A stretch of 64,000 nucleotides of DNA from Bullera alba. Taxonomy: Eukaryota; Basidiomycota; Tremellomycetes; Tremellales; Bulleraceae. The stretch spans positions 934,586-998,585 of the forward strand of contig BCIX01000004.1 in the NCBI GenBank assembly GCA_001600095.1, read 5' to 3'. A program made the position numbers and the translations under genes. This document shows, in pieces, positions 10,037 to 23,220 of this stretch. The notes under the pieces are model-generated. The model was not told the DNA's origin, ran no database searches, and saw nothing but the letters and a program-made list of their open reading frames with translations. Within the stretch, counting starts at the first letter, position 1. Every line of letters starts with the position of its first letter.

Positions 10037-11128
10037 ATGCCGGTCAATCACGCCGTGGAAAACGCTCTGGGAACGATCGGTGCGGTGTGCTGGATGGTCC
10101 AGATCGTACCTCAGATCGTCAAGTCGTACCGCGAGAGATCTACGCATGGTCTATCCGCCGGTTTGATGGGGTGAGTCCGACCCCCCAATCCAGACATAGC
10201 TTGCTAACTAACGCCTCTTAGCATCTGGGCATGCTCGTGTCTGCCCTTCTCACCCTACAACATCACCCAAAATCTGTCCGTCCCACTGCAGATCCAGCCC
10301 CATGTGTTTGGCTTGTTGTGCACGGTATCATGGTGCCAATGCCTGTACTATGGCAGCAATTGGAGATTGAGGAATGTTGTCATGTTCTTCTCTGCCTTTA
10401 TTGTCTTTTGGGCCGGATTCGAAACTGGCTCCATTTACGCCTTGAGGGTGAGTCAAACCTCTCAACTCATGAGCTAATGTGATCAGGCTGGGATCAGGAA
10501 CGGGACAGACGCACCTAGTCAGCTGTATGGATACTTAACGGCCGTACTCCTCGCCGTGGCGCTATTGTGAGTGTCTCTGAATGTGGTGGTCATGTTGTGT
10601 CCGATACTGACATCTGCAGACCGCAATACTGGGAGATTTACAAATTGAAGGAAGTCGTCGGCGTCTCGCTCCTGTTCATGGCGGTCGACATTGCCGGCGG
10701 GGTCTTCTCCCTACTCAGTCTCTTCTTCAGGGAGGACCTTGATATCGCAGCATTGGTGAGTGGCTCCCTTCCTCTCCCTTCCTGGTCGATGTCTTGCACT
10801 TACATTGACCTTGTAGGTCTCTTATTCCCTGGTGGTGGTGCTTGATGGCATAGTGGTACTCCTGTCATTCATCTTGAACCCTATTGCCAAACGCCGGAGA
10901 GCGAAGGAGGCGGGTGATGACGAAGTTGCCGTCGGCGGCGTAGAAGAGGAAGAGGGGGCGATCCACTCTACAGCGCCCGATCACCACTTTGCAAAGCCTT
11001 TCGACACGCGCAGCACCTACGAGTCCGACATGACCGAAACCGAGGAGGAGAGGGAGGAGCGGGAAGCGAAAGCCCTGTCACCGCCTCATACTAGTACAGG
11101 AAGGACAGCGTCCAAGGATAGGGCATAG
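10037..11128 (+). CDS. PQ-loop repeat membrane protein
   Basis: Five exons (10037-10170, 10222-10447, 10487-10566, 10620-10755, 10817-11128) give 295 aa. Two PQ-loop repeats are visible: the first around residues 20-60 (MVQIVPQIVKSYRERSTHGLS) and the second around 165-185 (PQYWEIYKLKEVVGVSLLFM). About seven hydrophobic spans are seen, followed by a hydrophilic acidic tail rich in Glu (about residues 235-295). PQ-loop proteins of this size include vacuolar/lysosomal basic amino acid and cystine exporters. The second repeat with DIAGGVFSLLSLFF is typical of fungal members. Substrate and membrane cannot be read from the sequence. The gene converges with the next one, leaving about 150 bases between the stops. 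Confidence 0.88.
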
Positions 11129-11279
11129 AGATCGAGCTTGGACGTGGATTTGGGTTTGAGGTACATCTGACATCTAGATTTCAACATAGAACCCATAGAA
11201 TATAGACCCTGTAGCAATTATACATAGATCACCTGCATGCGAAACTTCGCAAAACCCTTTCACCCTTGCCTGTGCTCGG

Positions 11280-13445
11280 CTATCTAGGTGACCCGTAACC
11301 AAACACGTTCGGGGGATACTGCATTCCGCCCGGGGAGGGAGCATAGCTCTGACGAAGGTTGGATGGGACAGGCGGGCCAGGCGGGCGGTGCATCTGTTGT
11401 GGGATATATGGTGATCCCGAGCTGGGCCGGTTGTAGACTGTGTTTTGGGGCGGAGGGGTGTAGACGCTGTTGTAGCCAGTCGGCGGGTTGGGCTTGTACG
11501 AGTACGGTCTCGACGTCGGTGTTTGAGACGGGGTGTATCGATAAGCTGGATTCGCGGTGGCTGTTTGCGGAGAGGGCATGTATCCCGATGGCGTCTTGAC
11601 CAGCGATGGAATCACCGGCGCCGTCGTATGTTGCACTGGGGGTCGAGATCGTACGGTGACATTGTCGTGGAATGCCGAAGGCCGCTTCACGTCCAGTGTA
11701 CCCCGTATCACGGGGCCCGGGGTCGGTATAAACCGCTGCGCCAGGTCGTGGGCAAGGCCGGTTTTCGTGGACACCAGATCCGCCGGCCGGACGTTCTCCG
11801 TGAGTTGTGACAAGGATGCCAATAGTACGTCGGCTACAGCGTTAACTCTGTCGACTCGGGATAGTAACTCACCAATCTGACTCTCTCGCTCAGTGACAGC
11901 AGCCTGGCCTCTCCTGATTCGAACCTCCTGCCATCCATGCAGCTCGGCAAGAAGAGCCGCATTGTCCGCCAGGACATCATCCACTTCCTTTGCCTTGCCC
12001 TTGTCCAGACTCGAGGCACCCTCCGGGACATCGTAGATGCCCTGCCAACTCGCTTTCGTCTCGGTTCTCTGGTTGACCCTCTTATTCCACTCCCGATACC
12101 TCGCCTTCTGGTGCATGGCCTCCAGGGTGGAATAGTACGATGCCCCGCCGGACGCATAAGCCGAATCGTAAGTCGGGGCGAAAGACGGTGTCCAGGAAGT
12201 CGTAGAGGCCGGCACTGGTCTAACACCCCTTTGAACACTTCCGAAATTTCCCTTGCGCGCTTCTCGTAGCTCCTTCCACTGGGCCATCTTCAGGCTCGCT
12301 TTCCGGATCACCACTTCGGACAGCTTTGGCACGGGTCTGCCACTTCCAGAAGCGCCTATCGTCGTCTGCACACTGACAGCGTGGGCCAAACCTAAGAGTT
12401 AGCAATCTGCTCGTTGCTCGATGGTACTTACCAAACTTGTCACCTCCAGCGGCCATGCTTTCCAGCAGCGAGTTTTCCACCTTTTTCTCCTTGCTCAACC
12501 CCTCGACAGCCCTAGCATCGGCCACGGACGTGAACCACTCCGTGCTTGAACTGCCGTTCAGAGCACCGCTCGAAGGGATCTTCTGCACCAACGCCCATCT
12601 CTCTCCTTGACCCGGCAGCGGCGTCGGCTGCAGCTGTTTCATAAGGGTGTGCAGTCCCTCGCAGAATGTGTAGATGGCGTGGGAGCGGTAGTGGGATGGC
12701 AGGGGAGGTACGGTAGTCCCGAACTGGGCGAGCGAGGGCATTGGGTTGGGGTAGGAACAGGGTACCAATAGGTTTTCGGCAAACACATGTAATAGATCCT
12801 GGCGAGTTAGTTCCATAAAGTCTTGCGAGGACTCACCACCAAGCGTTCCCAACTCAGATGATTCTGCTTGAGCACAAAGCCGAGCGTGTTCTCCTCCTTT
12901 TGCACAAAGTCAGGTGGAAGCCAAATGCCTAGGATGTTGTTCAAGGGCGATGGGAGCGCTTCCGCCATTCTACGGCAGTTAGCCTTGGCCCGCTGCTCTT
13001 CACTGTCAACTCACTGAGATATGACCACCGCCAGGGCTCCCCGGGTATCTCTACTCAACAGATGTCCACCCTCTTCGACGACCTTAGCCAGCGCCTCCTC
13101 GTCGACGATTGCTGCGGGCGCAGAACGACCATTGGACACTTTCAGCGAGATCTTCTGTCGCTTTGCATCCTGCTGCCCTCCGACGGCACCAGACTCCACC
13201 TTGCTCGGTGACGCCGCGGTCGACTTGCTCAGCGACGGGGGAGATGGGAGCACGACTTTGAGCGTTGTACCATCTGTCGTTGTTGGGGGTGAAGGCTTTC
13301 GCTTTCGTTTCGAAGGTGTCGCCGAGTCTGATCAAGTAAACAAATCCGATCAACGCCAAATCCATAGTACGGCGAGGAACTCACCTGATGGCGGGAGAAG
13401 GGGCACTGTCGGCGCCGAAGCGGATGCTCGCGTGTCCCGGGCCAT
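11280..13445 (-). CDS. Uncharacterised conserved-looking protein, probably nuclear
   Basis: Exons 13385-13445, 13015-13327, 12837-12969, 12432-12798 and 12391 down to 11280, with a further possible 39-nt intron at 11834-11872, give 648 aa (661 if that intron is retained). The N-terminus has a KRKRKPSPP basic patch. A central region (about residues 125-330) looks folded and includes LPSPLNNILGIWLPPDFV, DLLHVFAENLLVP and GERWALVQKIPSS. A charged helical region follows. The last 150 residues are rich in Pro/Tyr/Ser (YTPSQTPTSRPYSYKPNPP), so probably disordered. I do not recognise the family. A nuclear or chromatin role is a guess from the basic patch and low-complexity tail. Confidence 0.7.
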
Positions 13446-14140
13446 AATGTTCAGATTTGTTTGGTTCCTACTCTTCGTTCCTGTTCTAGTCTTGACTCTA
13501 CCGTGTTCCTCACGCGTGACCAGTAGCTAAGTATGGCGGGATGTAGGGCGCGAGAATGCTGACTCTGGACTGTAACTGTCTTCCGAGGTACTCCAGGAGA
13601 CTGTCGTCGGTGGTGATCACTGCACAGACTGAGCGACCGACTTTTGGTCCTGGTGCTGGATGGATGGATGGACGCGGCGCGCGCGGTGTTGGGTAATAAA
13701 TGACAAACCTGTCGGACTCGATCGAGTCACCACAGTTTCGCCTGCAAATTCGACGCGAGGCGAGTTTGTCTCTGCCAGTGGTGATCGCTGTATTTCGTTG
13801 CGAGAACCCGTTGACGCTATGCTCTGATGTATGATCGCTACTCGACCGGTATGCATTCTTCCCCTTGCTCAGGTTGTCGTTCCCACCGCACGTGAGAAAG
13901 GGGGGAACCCTTTGGTCTCGATTTTGATTCCGCTCGACGCTGAATGTGGCACACGGCATCCATTAATGTTCTCAAGGGTCGAAGAGTGGCTTGTATGGTC
14001 TATGTAGCACCGTGCATGTATGTATGATGCCAACTAAGGATGCAGGGATCGTCAAATGTCGTTACAGTTCAGAAGTCGCTACAAATTGTCCGATTCTCCT
14101 ACGGTACCAGGCCGAGGGAAACAATACCCGTGAATCAAAA
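13446..14140. other. Intergenic, no gene seen
   Basis: About 700 bases contain the promoter of the preceding minus-strand gene and the 3' UTR of the next. A GGATGGATGGATGG simple repeat and a short GC-only stretch occur near 13655-13690. Open frames here show no conserved features. Confidence 0.5.
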
Positions 14141-15387
14141 TCACTCGAAAGGATTCGTCCTGCCGGCTTGACCTCCTTGCCTATTACCCTCCTCGTGCCC
14201 ACCGTCCAGATCCGACCCCCACGAGCACAACGCGTGCCACCAACGCTCCCGGACGGGCTGTTTGACATTCCCATACTGCGCCTGATCCGCACCTGCTCCA
14301 GCACCCCCGCCCCGCCAGCCCGGACCGTTGTAGCTGAATCCCTGATCCACGGGCGAGTGAGGCGGACTGACCATATTCCGAGGCGGACCTGTACTTGATG
14401 AACTGGCAGAAGAACGACTAAATCCCAGTGCATCGGCTTTCGTCTCATCCCCTGACCGGGAGGCGTCAGGCGTGAGAGGATCGGCAAATGGAGATGGATT
14501 GAGGGGTGATGTCGGCGTCATGACCACAGAGGGCGAGGGTGAACGTCCATTGGGCTCGTAAGGATTGTGAAGGCTATTGCGATTGTCCATCGGCGACATG
14601 GTTGTTGGTAGCTAAAGACGTATCAGTCGATGCTACCTCAGATGTCTCGACGCACCTCTGCACTGGTTGAATTTCTCGGTGTGCCCATCATTCCGAGCAG
14701 ATTCCAGCCTTTACCCTCGTTGCCGCCAGCGCTGAGCATTGAGAACGGCCGTCTCATGAAAGACGTTGTATTCGACGTCGGGGACGCTGGTGTAGGTGAC
14801 GTTGGAATTTGTTTCGACAGACGCGCCGCACGTCTACGAGCCATGTCTTTCGCAGCAAACTTTGCTAGATTCTGAGCGTGGTCAGCCGAGTTGACATGTT
14901 CCCGAGACCAACTCACATCCTGTATCCGTTTCTCTTCCGCCTCTTCGTCGTTCAATGGGGGATAGCTGGTTTCTCCAGAATCCTGACCTTGCATCATCTC
15001 CACCCTATCGCCCATCTCCTCGTCCCAGGCCCGCTCCTTGCCCTTGCCCTTGATGGTACTTCCTCTTCTGATTTCTCCCAGGTCGCCATACTGATCATCC
15101 AGAACAAGCCCCGGGTATCCATTCACGTCCATCACCGCCCGTCCCTTTCCTTTTGGCGAAAGCGTCTCGGATGAGCCAGTGCGAGAGGAGCGATCAACAC
15201 TGCTCGACTGGACGTCTGACGAGCCGGTCGATGAGAACGAGTTGACTCGCTTCGCATATACCACTGTGCCGTTACGCGTGACGGTGGGCACGGGTGCGAC
15301 GTTGCCGAAAGTCGGGTTCACCTCGTCAGAGAGCGGAGAGTACGCCTTGCCAGAAGACGAAGCAGAGGGTATGGACAGTGTCGGCAT
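14141..15387 (-). CDS. Uncharacterised basidiomycete protein ending in an NPF motif
   Basis: Three exons (14917-15387, 14656-14871, 14141-14611) give 385 aa. The 45-nt first intron (14872-14916) has no stop and is a multiple of three, so retention would also be coding. Most of the chain is Ser/Pro/Thr-rich and probably disordered. There is a helical charged segment around residues 155-190 (AKFAAKDMARRRAARLSKQ). The C-terminus is distinctive: RERWWHALCSWGSDLDGG followed by QAGRTNPFE at the very end. I recall related basidiomycete hypotheticals sharing this tail. An NPF tripeptide is the known ligand of EH domains in endocytic proteins, so an adaptor role is possible but unproven. Confidence 0.75.
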
Positions 15388-16035
15388 GGCGGAGGGTGTC
15401 CAGTGCAGGTAAAATTCGTGTACCTACTCGAGATCTGGTCTCCTGGTGACCAGATGTTGAACGGGACAAACAAAAGTCGAGACGAGGGCCAAAAAGCAAA
15501 ACGAGGCTGTGATGACGTTTGAGACGTTTGAGGGTGTGTTGTTCCCGCGGCAGTTGGACCTAACGGTGACGAAGGACCAAAGAGGGTTGCTCGCCGAATC
15601 GCGACCTGACGTTGCCCGGAAGGTGAGTCCAAGTGGGCGAGATGGATGTTGTGCACAGGACTGAAGAGTGAGGTGATGAGATGGCCTTCAAGTCACCCTC
15701 TACTCTTGAGGCTGTGGCTGGAGCAGGTGCTGGTCATTCACGCCGCGCCGGGGATCTACCGTCAATGCGAGCCTGATAAAAGCGGTGCAGCCAGAATGAT
15801 ACAGATCAGCCCGATATCATGCTCATGCCACGTGGCCAGATTCAGCGCGTAAGCGTCCTCCCAGCCAGAGCGAGCTCATGTCAATCGACTTCTACAGCTG
15901 CATGCTCATATCACACAATCCATCCTGCACACCGAGCTTACTGCATCACCCCCGAGGACCAACAAGGAGCCATTCACCTCAAGGGAAAGTCTTGTCTGGA
16001 TTTTAATCGCCTCATCCCTCTGTCATCCGCTCAAG
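15388..16035. promoter_or_regulatory. Divergent promoter region upstream of PRE3, with an E-box palindrome
   Basis: This 650-base interval lies between two divergently transcribed genes. It holds a perfect 10-bp palindrome GCCACGTGGC at 15827-15836, about 200 bases upstream of the PRE3 start. It contains a CACGTG E-box, the type of site bound by bHLH regulators. No gene was seen. Confidence 0.45.
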
Positions 16036-17147
16036 ATGGCCAACATCAACACCGTCGATATCAACCACCTGAAGAAGGGAGAGGTGAACCTGGGTGTGAG
16101 TGCCTGCTTGCCGCGGACTTCCCATTATCACTTCTGCAATGCGTTCAGCTACCGCTCTCATAGCTCTCGGCTGACTATCGTCTCAGACGTCCATCATGGC
16201 TGTCCAGTTCAAGGGAGGAGTCGTCATTGGTGCCGACACCAGAACGACAACGGGTTCCTACATCGTGAGTAGCGCTTTGACGATGACGAGACTCAAGGGA
16301 CCGAGGGACCGTGCTGATGTCTGCTTTCTACGCTACTCTCTATCTTGATGCACCCTGTGAATGCTCCATCTGCCCCAACTCTTCCTGCCTTTACCTTTGC
16401 CCAACCCACAGGCCAACCGAGTCACCGACAAGCTCACCCATATCCACGACCGAATTTACTGCTGCAGATCTGGCTCGGCTGCCGACACACAAGCCGTCGC
16501 CGATGCTGTCCACCAGCACTGCCAGGTCTACACCAGCGTCTACGGTCACGCACCCCCTGTGGCTACCGTCGCGGGATTATTCGAGAGGCTGTGTTATGAG
16601 AACAAGGATCAGCTGTCAGCGGGAATCATCGTGGCTGGCTGGGATGAGGATGGAGGCGGTGTCTTCAACGTGCCCCTAGGAGGTGGTGTGTTCCAGCAAC
16701 CCTGGGCTATCGGAGGTGAGTGGTAGCATCTTGTCAACTCCTTGTCTCTTCTCGGTGGGCTTCCGATCAAGCCGACGTCCCCTGTACCCTGTCTGTCCGG
16801 GGAGCTCGCTGACACTCGCTGTCTAGGCTCTGGATCGACATATGTCTACGGTTACTGCGACGCAACGTACCAAGAAGGTTGGGGAGAGGCAGAGACCGTC
16901 GACTTTGTTCGAAACAGTGAGTTTCGAGTCCTAAGGAGAGATGCATGCATCGATTTTGCTGACCTACCCAGCGCTATCGCTCGCCATGGCCCGAGATGGA
17001 TCTTCAGGAGGTTGCATTAGGATGTGCGTCATCACAAAAGACAAGGTGGAGAGGCATTTCGTTCCCGGAGACCAGCTGCCGAGGTTCTGGGAGGGCAAGG
17101 AGGTTGTCGGTCATGCTGCTGGAGTCAAGACTGCCATTGCGGCCTAG
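16036..17147 (+). CDS. PRE3: 20S proteasome subunit beta1 (caspase-like activity)
   Basis: Five exons (16036-16095, 16187-16264, 16412-16715, 16827-16916, 16972-17147) give 235 aa. A 20-residue propeptide ending in KKGEVNLG precedes [20 protein letters not shown]. The Thr at residue 21 is the N-terminal nucleophile freed by autocleavage. Also visible are the substrate-pocket and fold motifs [38 protein letters not shown] and [14 protein letters not shown]. Family members (yeast Pre3, human PSMB6) are 215-240 aa, which matches. The subunit cleaves after acidic residues in the proteasome core. The start ATG fits the propeptide, and all introns are GT-AG. Confidence 0.96.
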
Positions 17148-17449
17148 AGCAGTGGATAGTAGAAGCCGAATCGAACCGTCTGTATTGCATGTACTCGAGT
17201 AGATTACCACGATGGGCCAAGGTCAAAGCATTGACAAAGCAGGCCGTCATGCCGATCAGGCCGAGACGAGTCGATTAAACGGTGGAGTCGGAACTTGTGA
17301 GTCGGAATTTCAGTCGCAGGTGGATTCGAGGCTGGAGTTGAATTCAACCTCACATCGCTTCTTCTTACTTCAAGTCAAAACTGCTCGTTCTCGTGTCGTA
17401 GTTTCCCCCGAGTCCTCCTACTCAGCACAACCGCCTCGAATCTGCCAAA

Positions 17450-18847
17450 ATGCCCGTTCTCGGTCTCAAAGAAGCTGGACCATCCCACCCTCCGCACTAC
17501 AACATCGAATCTCTGATCAGACCCAACATCCTTGCTCTGCAGCCATACCGATGTGCACGGGATGACTACTCCGAGGGAGTCTTGCTCGATGCCAACGAGA
17601 ACGCCATCGGTCCATCGCTACCTCTCCTGGACAAGTTGAACCAGAACAACCCGGCCAATAGGGTTTCGACAACCTCGTCCGAAGCCAATGGCAACGGGTT
17701 GGAGGAAGTTGCCAAGGAGACATTGTCGATTTTGACCGACGAAGAGATTGCCGCTCTGAACAGGTATCCCTCGCCAACGCACGACGAGCTCAAGCGGGTC
17801 ATTGCCAAGTTTCGCGGAGTGAAGAATGAGAATTGGGTCTTTTTGGGTGTTGGATCGGACGAGGTGATCGACATGCTGTACAGAGTCATGTGTGTTCCAG
17901 GGAAGGATGTGGTCATGACGACACCACCCACGTATGGAATGTACAAGGTCACCGCGAATGTTAACGACGTTGGAGTGCTGGAGGTCCCGTTGATCACGAA
18001 GGATGGAGCGTTCCAGCTGGACGAGGAGAAGGTGGGTCGTAACTCGCTCATCTCTACCAACATTGCTGAAACTGTGCTCAGATGAACGAACAATTCATCT
18101 CCCACCCCGATCTGAAGATGCTGTTCATCTGCTCGCCGGGCAACCCGACAGGAACCCTTATCCCCCTTGAGGTCATCAGGAGAGTGCTCGAGAACAAGAA
18201 TTTCAAGGGCTTGGTGATCATCGACGAAGCGTACATCGACTTTGCGGCCGAAGGATCGAGCGCGGCTACCCTGGTCAACGAGTATGCCAATGTTTGCGTG
18301 ACGCAAACTCTGAGTAAGAGTTTCGGTCTCGCTGCTATCCGGTGAGTGACCATAGAGACTCTGAATCATGATCAATCGGCTAACATGCGTTAGACTGGGT
18401 TACCTGCTTGCCTCCCCACCTCTGATCCAGATTCTCACCAACACCAAGGCTCCTTACAATATCTCGCTACCCACCGCCTCGCTAGCAGCAGCTGCGGTCT
18501 CCACTCCAGGGCTCCTATCCATGTCTCGGGCTGTCGCCATGCTCAACGAGAACCGAAAATACCTCATCAAAGCGCTCTCCGAGACCAAGGGCATTGGCAG
18601 GATTCTCGGCGGCAACCACGCGAACTTTGTCGTCGCACAGGTCGTCGATGCTGAGGGCAAGCCAAACAACAAGCTCGCCTTGCACGTGTACAAGACGATG
18701 GCGGAGAGCAGAGGGGTTGTGGTCAGGTTTAGAGGGACGGAGATTGGCTGTGAGGGCTGTCTGCGAGTCACGGTCGGCACGGAGGAAGAATGCAAGACTG
18801 CCGTCGAGCAGATCAGGGCCGTCCTCGAGGAGCAGCAGAGTCAATAG
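17450..18847 (+). CDS. HIS5: Histidinol-phosphate aminotransferase
   Basis: Three exons (17450-18031, 18082-18341, 18394-18847) give 431 aa, similar to the yeast enzyme (385 aa) with a small insertion near residues 70-90. The enzyme transfers the amino group from glutamate to imidazole acetol phosphate in histidine biosynthesis and uses pyridoxal phosphate. Visible motifs are the N-terminal LDANEN, NRYPSPTHDELKR, LGVGSDEVIDML, PPTYGMYK, ICSPGNPTGTL and VIIDEAYIDFA. The PLP-lysine motif is TLSKSFGLAAIR (Lys about 273). C-terminal features are VRFRGTEIGCEGCLRVTVGT and a short Gln-rich end. This is class-II histidinol-phosphate aminotransferase architecture. Confidence 0.95.
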
Positions 18848-20090
18848 AGAGCGACCATTGCATGTTGCGGGCTGGATTCATATTGTAGATGCGATGCACT
18901 GCTAGAGTACGGTGTCAAATCTCATGGAGGCAAAGTCATCGAAGGAGTGCGTCACATGCGCCCCTAAGCCCAGGGGTGCACTGGAGGCGTGAGTGGAACA
19001 ATAGGAGACTTGGAGCTCGCAAGCTGATTGTACTAGTACTCCCGGACTGAGTCGCTCTGACGCGTTGGAGGCGTACGATCATCTCAAGAATCCTCATTTA
19101 ATTTTGTGTCCGAGTGCAGCGCAGACGTCTTGACGAGGCGACGACAATTGCTGCCGATGTGGTGAGCGCAGTGCGATAGAGTGCGATACCATCGTCCATC
19201 GCCCGATTAGGTGTTTCTTCTCTAGCCTTCTCTCTCGCTAAGCGTAAGCTTACGACTAGTTACGACTACCACCTCCGACCTAGATCCAGATCTGCTTTTT
19301 GGCGCGTGCCAGCCCCTTGACGGCATCCTAAAACGACGTTCGAGTGCCACCAGTGACCCCATCAACAACGCCTGGGAAGGAGAGCATGCTGCAACCATAA
19401 CAGCATAGTAAAGGAGAACGCAGGTTGTTCAACATCATATCACTTGTCAGATACACCTTGTCGCGGAATGGCAGCTTGATGCGTGTCAGCGTCGATCGAT
19501 ACCCACGACCACTTGTCAACAATAAAGCCGCCGACACGGTGCCCCTTCCCACCCCGCCAGAGGCAAATCGACTCTCGGTATAGGTCAATCTCAGCAGACA
19601 CCCATACTCCATCACCCTTCAACACCTAATCACTTCGTGAATAGCACACTGCTAGAGATTCTGAGACCTGCTGTCGATCCTGTCGATCAAACGGCCATAC
19701 ATTTCCAACAGCCAGACACCAGAAACCTCAGACACCGGGTGTTTCATATTGCGCAAAACCCACACAACCCATACCCACAACCACCACTTCAAAGGTCATT
19801 CCATCTAGTCATCTCATCTAGGCTTGTCTTCGCGTCCCAATTGGTTCGCCAGTCTCAACGACCGTCGCTTGGATCAGCACGCGGTACATAGGACCACAGA
19901 TCACACACGCGCACTTTGGGACCTAGTCTAAAGGAACCTCAGGACCAACGGACCCCAGCCATCTACGCTACGCTCGGTCTCTATCTCAACTCTTCCAAAC
20001 TCATCCTTTACAACTATTTGGACGCTGTCAGACCGATCGAACCGGGTTTCTCTTCCTCACCTACGCCTCGGAGCGGTACAGCCAGGCAGA
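18848..20090. other. Long intergenic stretch with one doubtful exon
   Basis: About 1.2 kb lies between HIS5 and the kinase gene. On the minus strand, 19440-19625 is open and reads GVWVSAEIDLYRES and HRVGGFIVDKWSWVSIDADT, which looks more protein-like than chance, but I found no exon chain, start or family. A 12-bp palindrome CGTAAGCTTACG lies at 19243-19254. The last few hundred bases should contain the kinase promoter and 5' UTR. Confidence 0.35.
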
Positions 20091-22039
<1,949 letters not shown>

Positions 22040-22274
22040 TGCGAGATGTGCTTTCTAGAGGTGGATTGTCGATCGAGTTGAGGTTGTTTACGATAGCATA
22101 TAGTATATTTTGGTCTCATACCCAGGGGTTTCTAATGAATCAGTTTCTTCAGTCGTTCTCCGGGGTCCTTCAGGTGTGCAGGATGTTGAGGCGTTAGGCG
22201 AGCGAAAACACCGTCTTCTGACCAGACAGCGCCGTAATACCGCACAAATACATACAAAAAGTATCGACCTCGAC

Positions 22275-22934
22275 CTAGGATGATGATGACGCCGGTGTAC
22301 TAGCGCTAGCGGTGCTGCCCGGGGTATTTGTCGAGGCGGTCTGTTGCCTCCAAGTTGTCATGACGTTGGACATGTCTGTCTCTGGAGCCGGACCCGCATA
22401 TATCCTCAGTCTCTCCAATCTCCTATCTCTAAACTTGTTCTTTGGCAACATTCCCGAAACGGCCCTTCGAATGATCTATCCGGCGGTATGATCAGTTTTG
22501 ACGCAAGTAATCCTAGGCTCTGACTCACGTCGTCGGGCTTTGTCTCTCTCAGTCGGGTGATTGGGATCCACTTCTCACCTCCGGGCCAGCCAGAGTGGAA
22601 GAAATACTTCTTGTCCTGAGCCTTCTTCCCCGTCAATTTGACATTGAGCGCATCCGAGACAACGACATAGTCCCCAGCATCCACTATCCCAGCGTTTCAG
22701 CAATTGGCCTCTCCTGCGCTGATCGTCTGACTCACCGGCTGGATCGTACGTAGGCTTGTGCTTGCCCATCAGGACGTAGGCTATCCTCTGGGCCAATTTA
22801 CCCAATACTCTGTCCTGCGCCGAAGTGTGGTGCCATACTCGAGTGAGCGCGAGCGCCGTCTATCATTCCGAGAAAGTCAGCAAGAAATTCATCCGTCTCA
22901 GCAGGTTGCGCACCTTCCCCTGTCGATACGACAT
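22275..22934 (-). CDS. MRPL23: Mitochondrial ribosomal protein uL13m
   Basis: Four exons (22914-22934, 22736-22859, 22529-22683, 22275-22475) give 166 aa. The first exon is only 21 nt (MSYRQGK). The body has [62 protein letters not shown] and AVSGMLPKN, all standard uL13 features. The length fits the mitochondrial paralogue (yeast Mrpl23, 163 aa), and the [11 protein letters not shown] form is that of mitochondrial/bacterial L13. The last 30 residues are a low-complexity Thr/Ser tail. It belongs to the large subunit of the mitoribosome. Confidence 0.94.
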
Positions 22935-23220
22935 TGTTGTAGTGCTTGGGTGTTGTGAGTGAAGTAATCGAATTGCTGTACGCAGAGCAACTCAGATCAG
23001 CTTGTCACAATCGCAACTGTTGAAACGGACGACACCGAAGGAAACTGAAATTTCGAATGTGGCACTTTTTGTTTTGGTGACACCTCTGCCATTCATCGAC
23101 GCCATCTATGATGCATCTATCCGTCTACGTGTCTATGTCGTCTAGTCGTGCGCTACTGATACAAAGTCGGCCCTACCGCGCTAGGTATACAACAGAATGA
23201 TGATCTCCGCCGCCGGCTTC

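Noticed and set aside
13446..14140. Possible RNA gene in the gap
   Set aside because: No tRNA A/B-box pair (GGTTCGANNCC) or snoRNA boxes could be identified by eye here or in other gaps.
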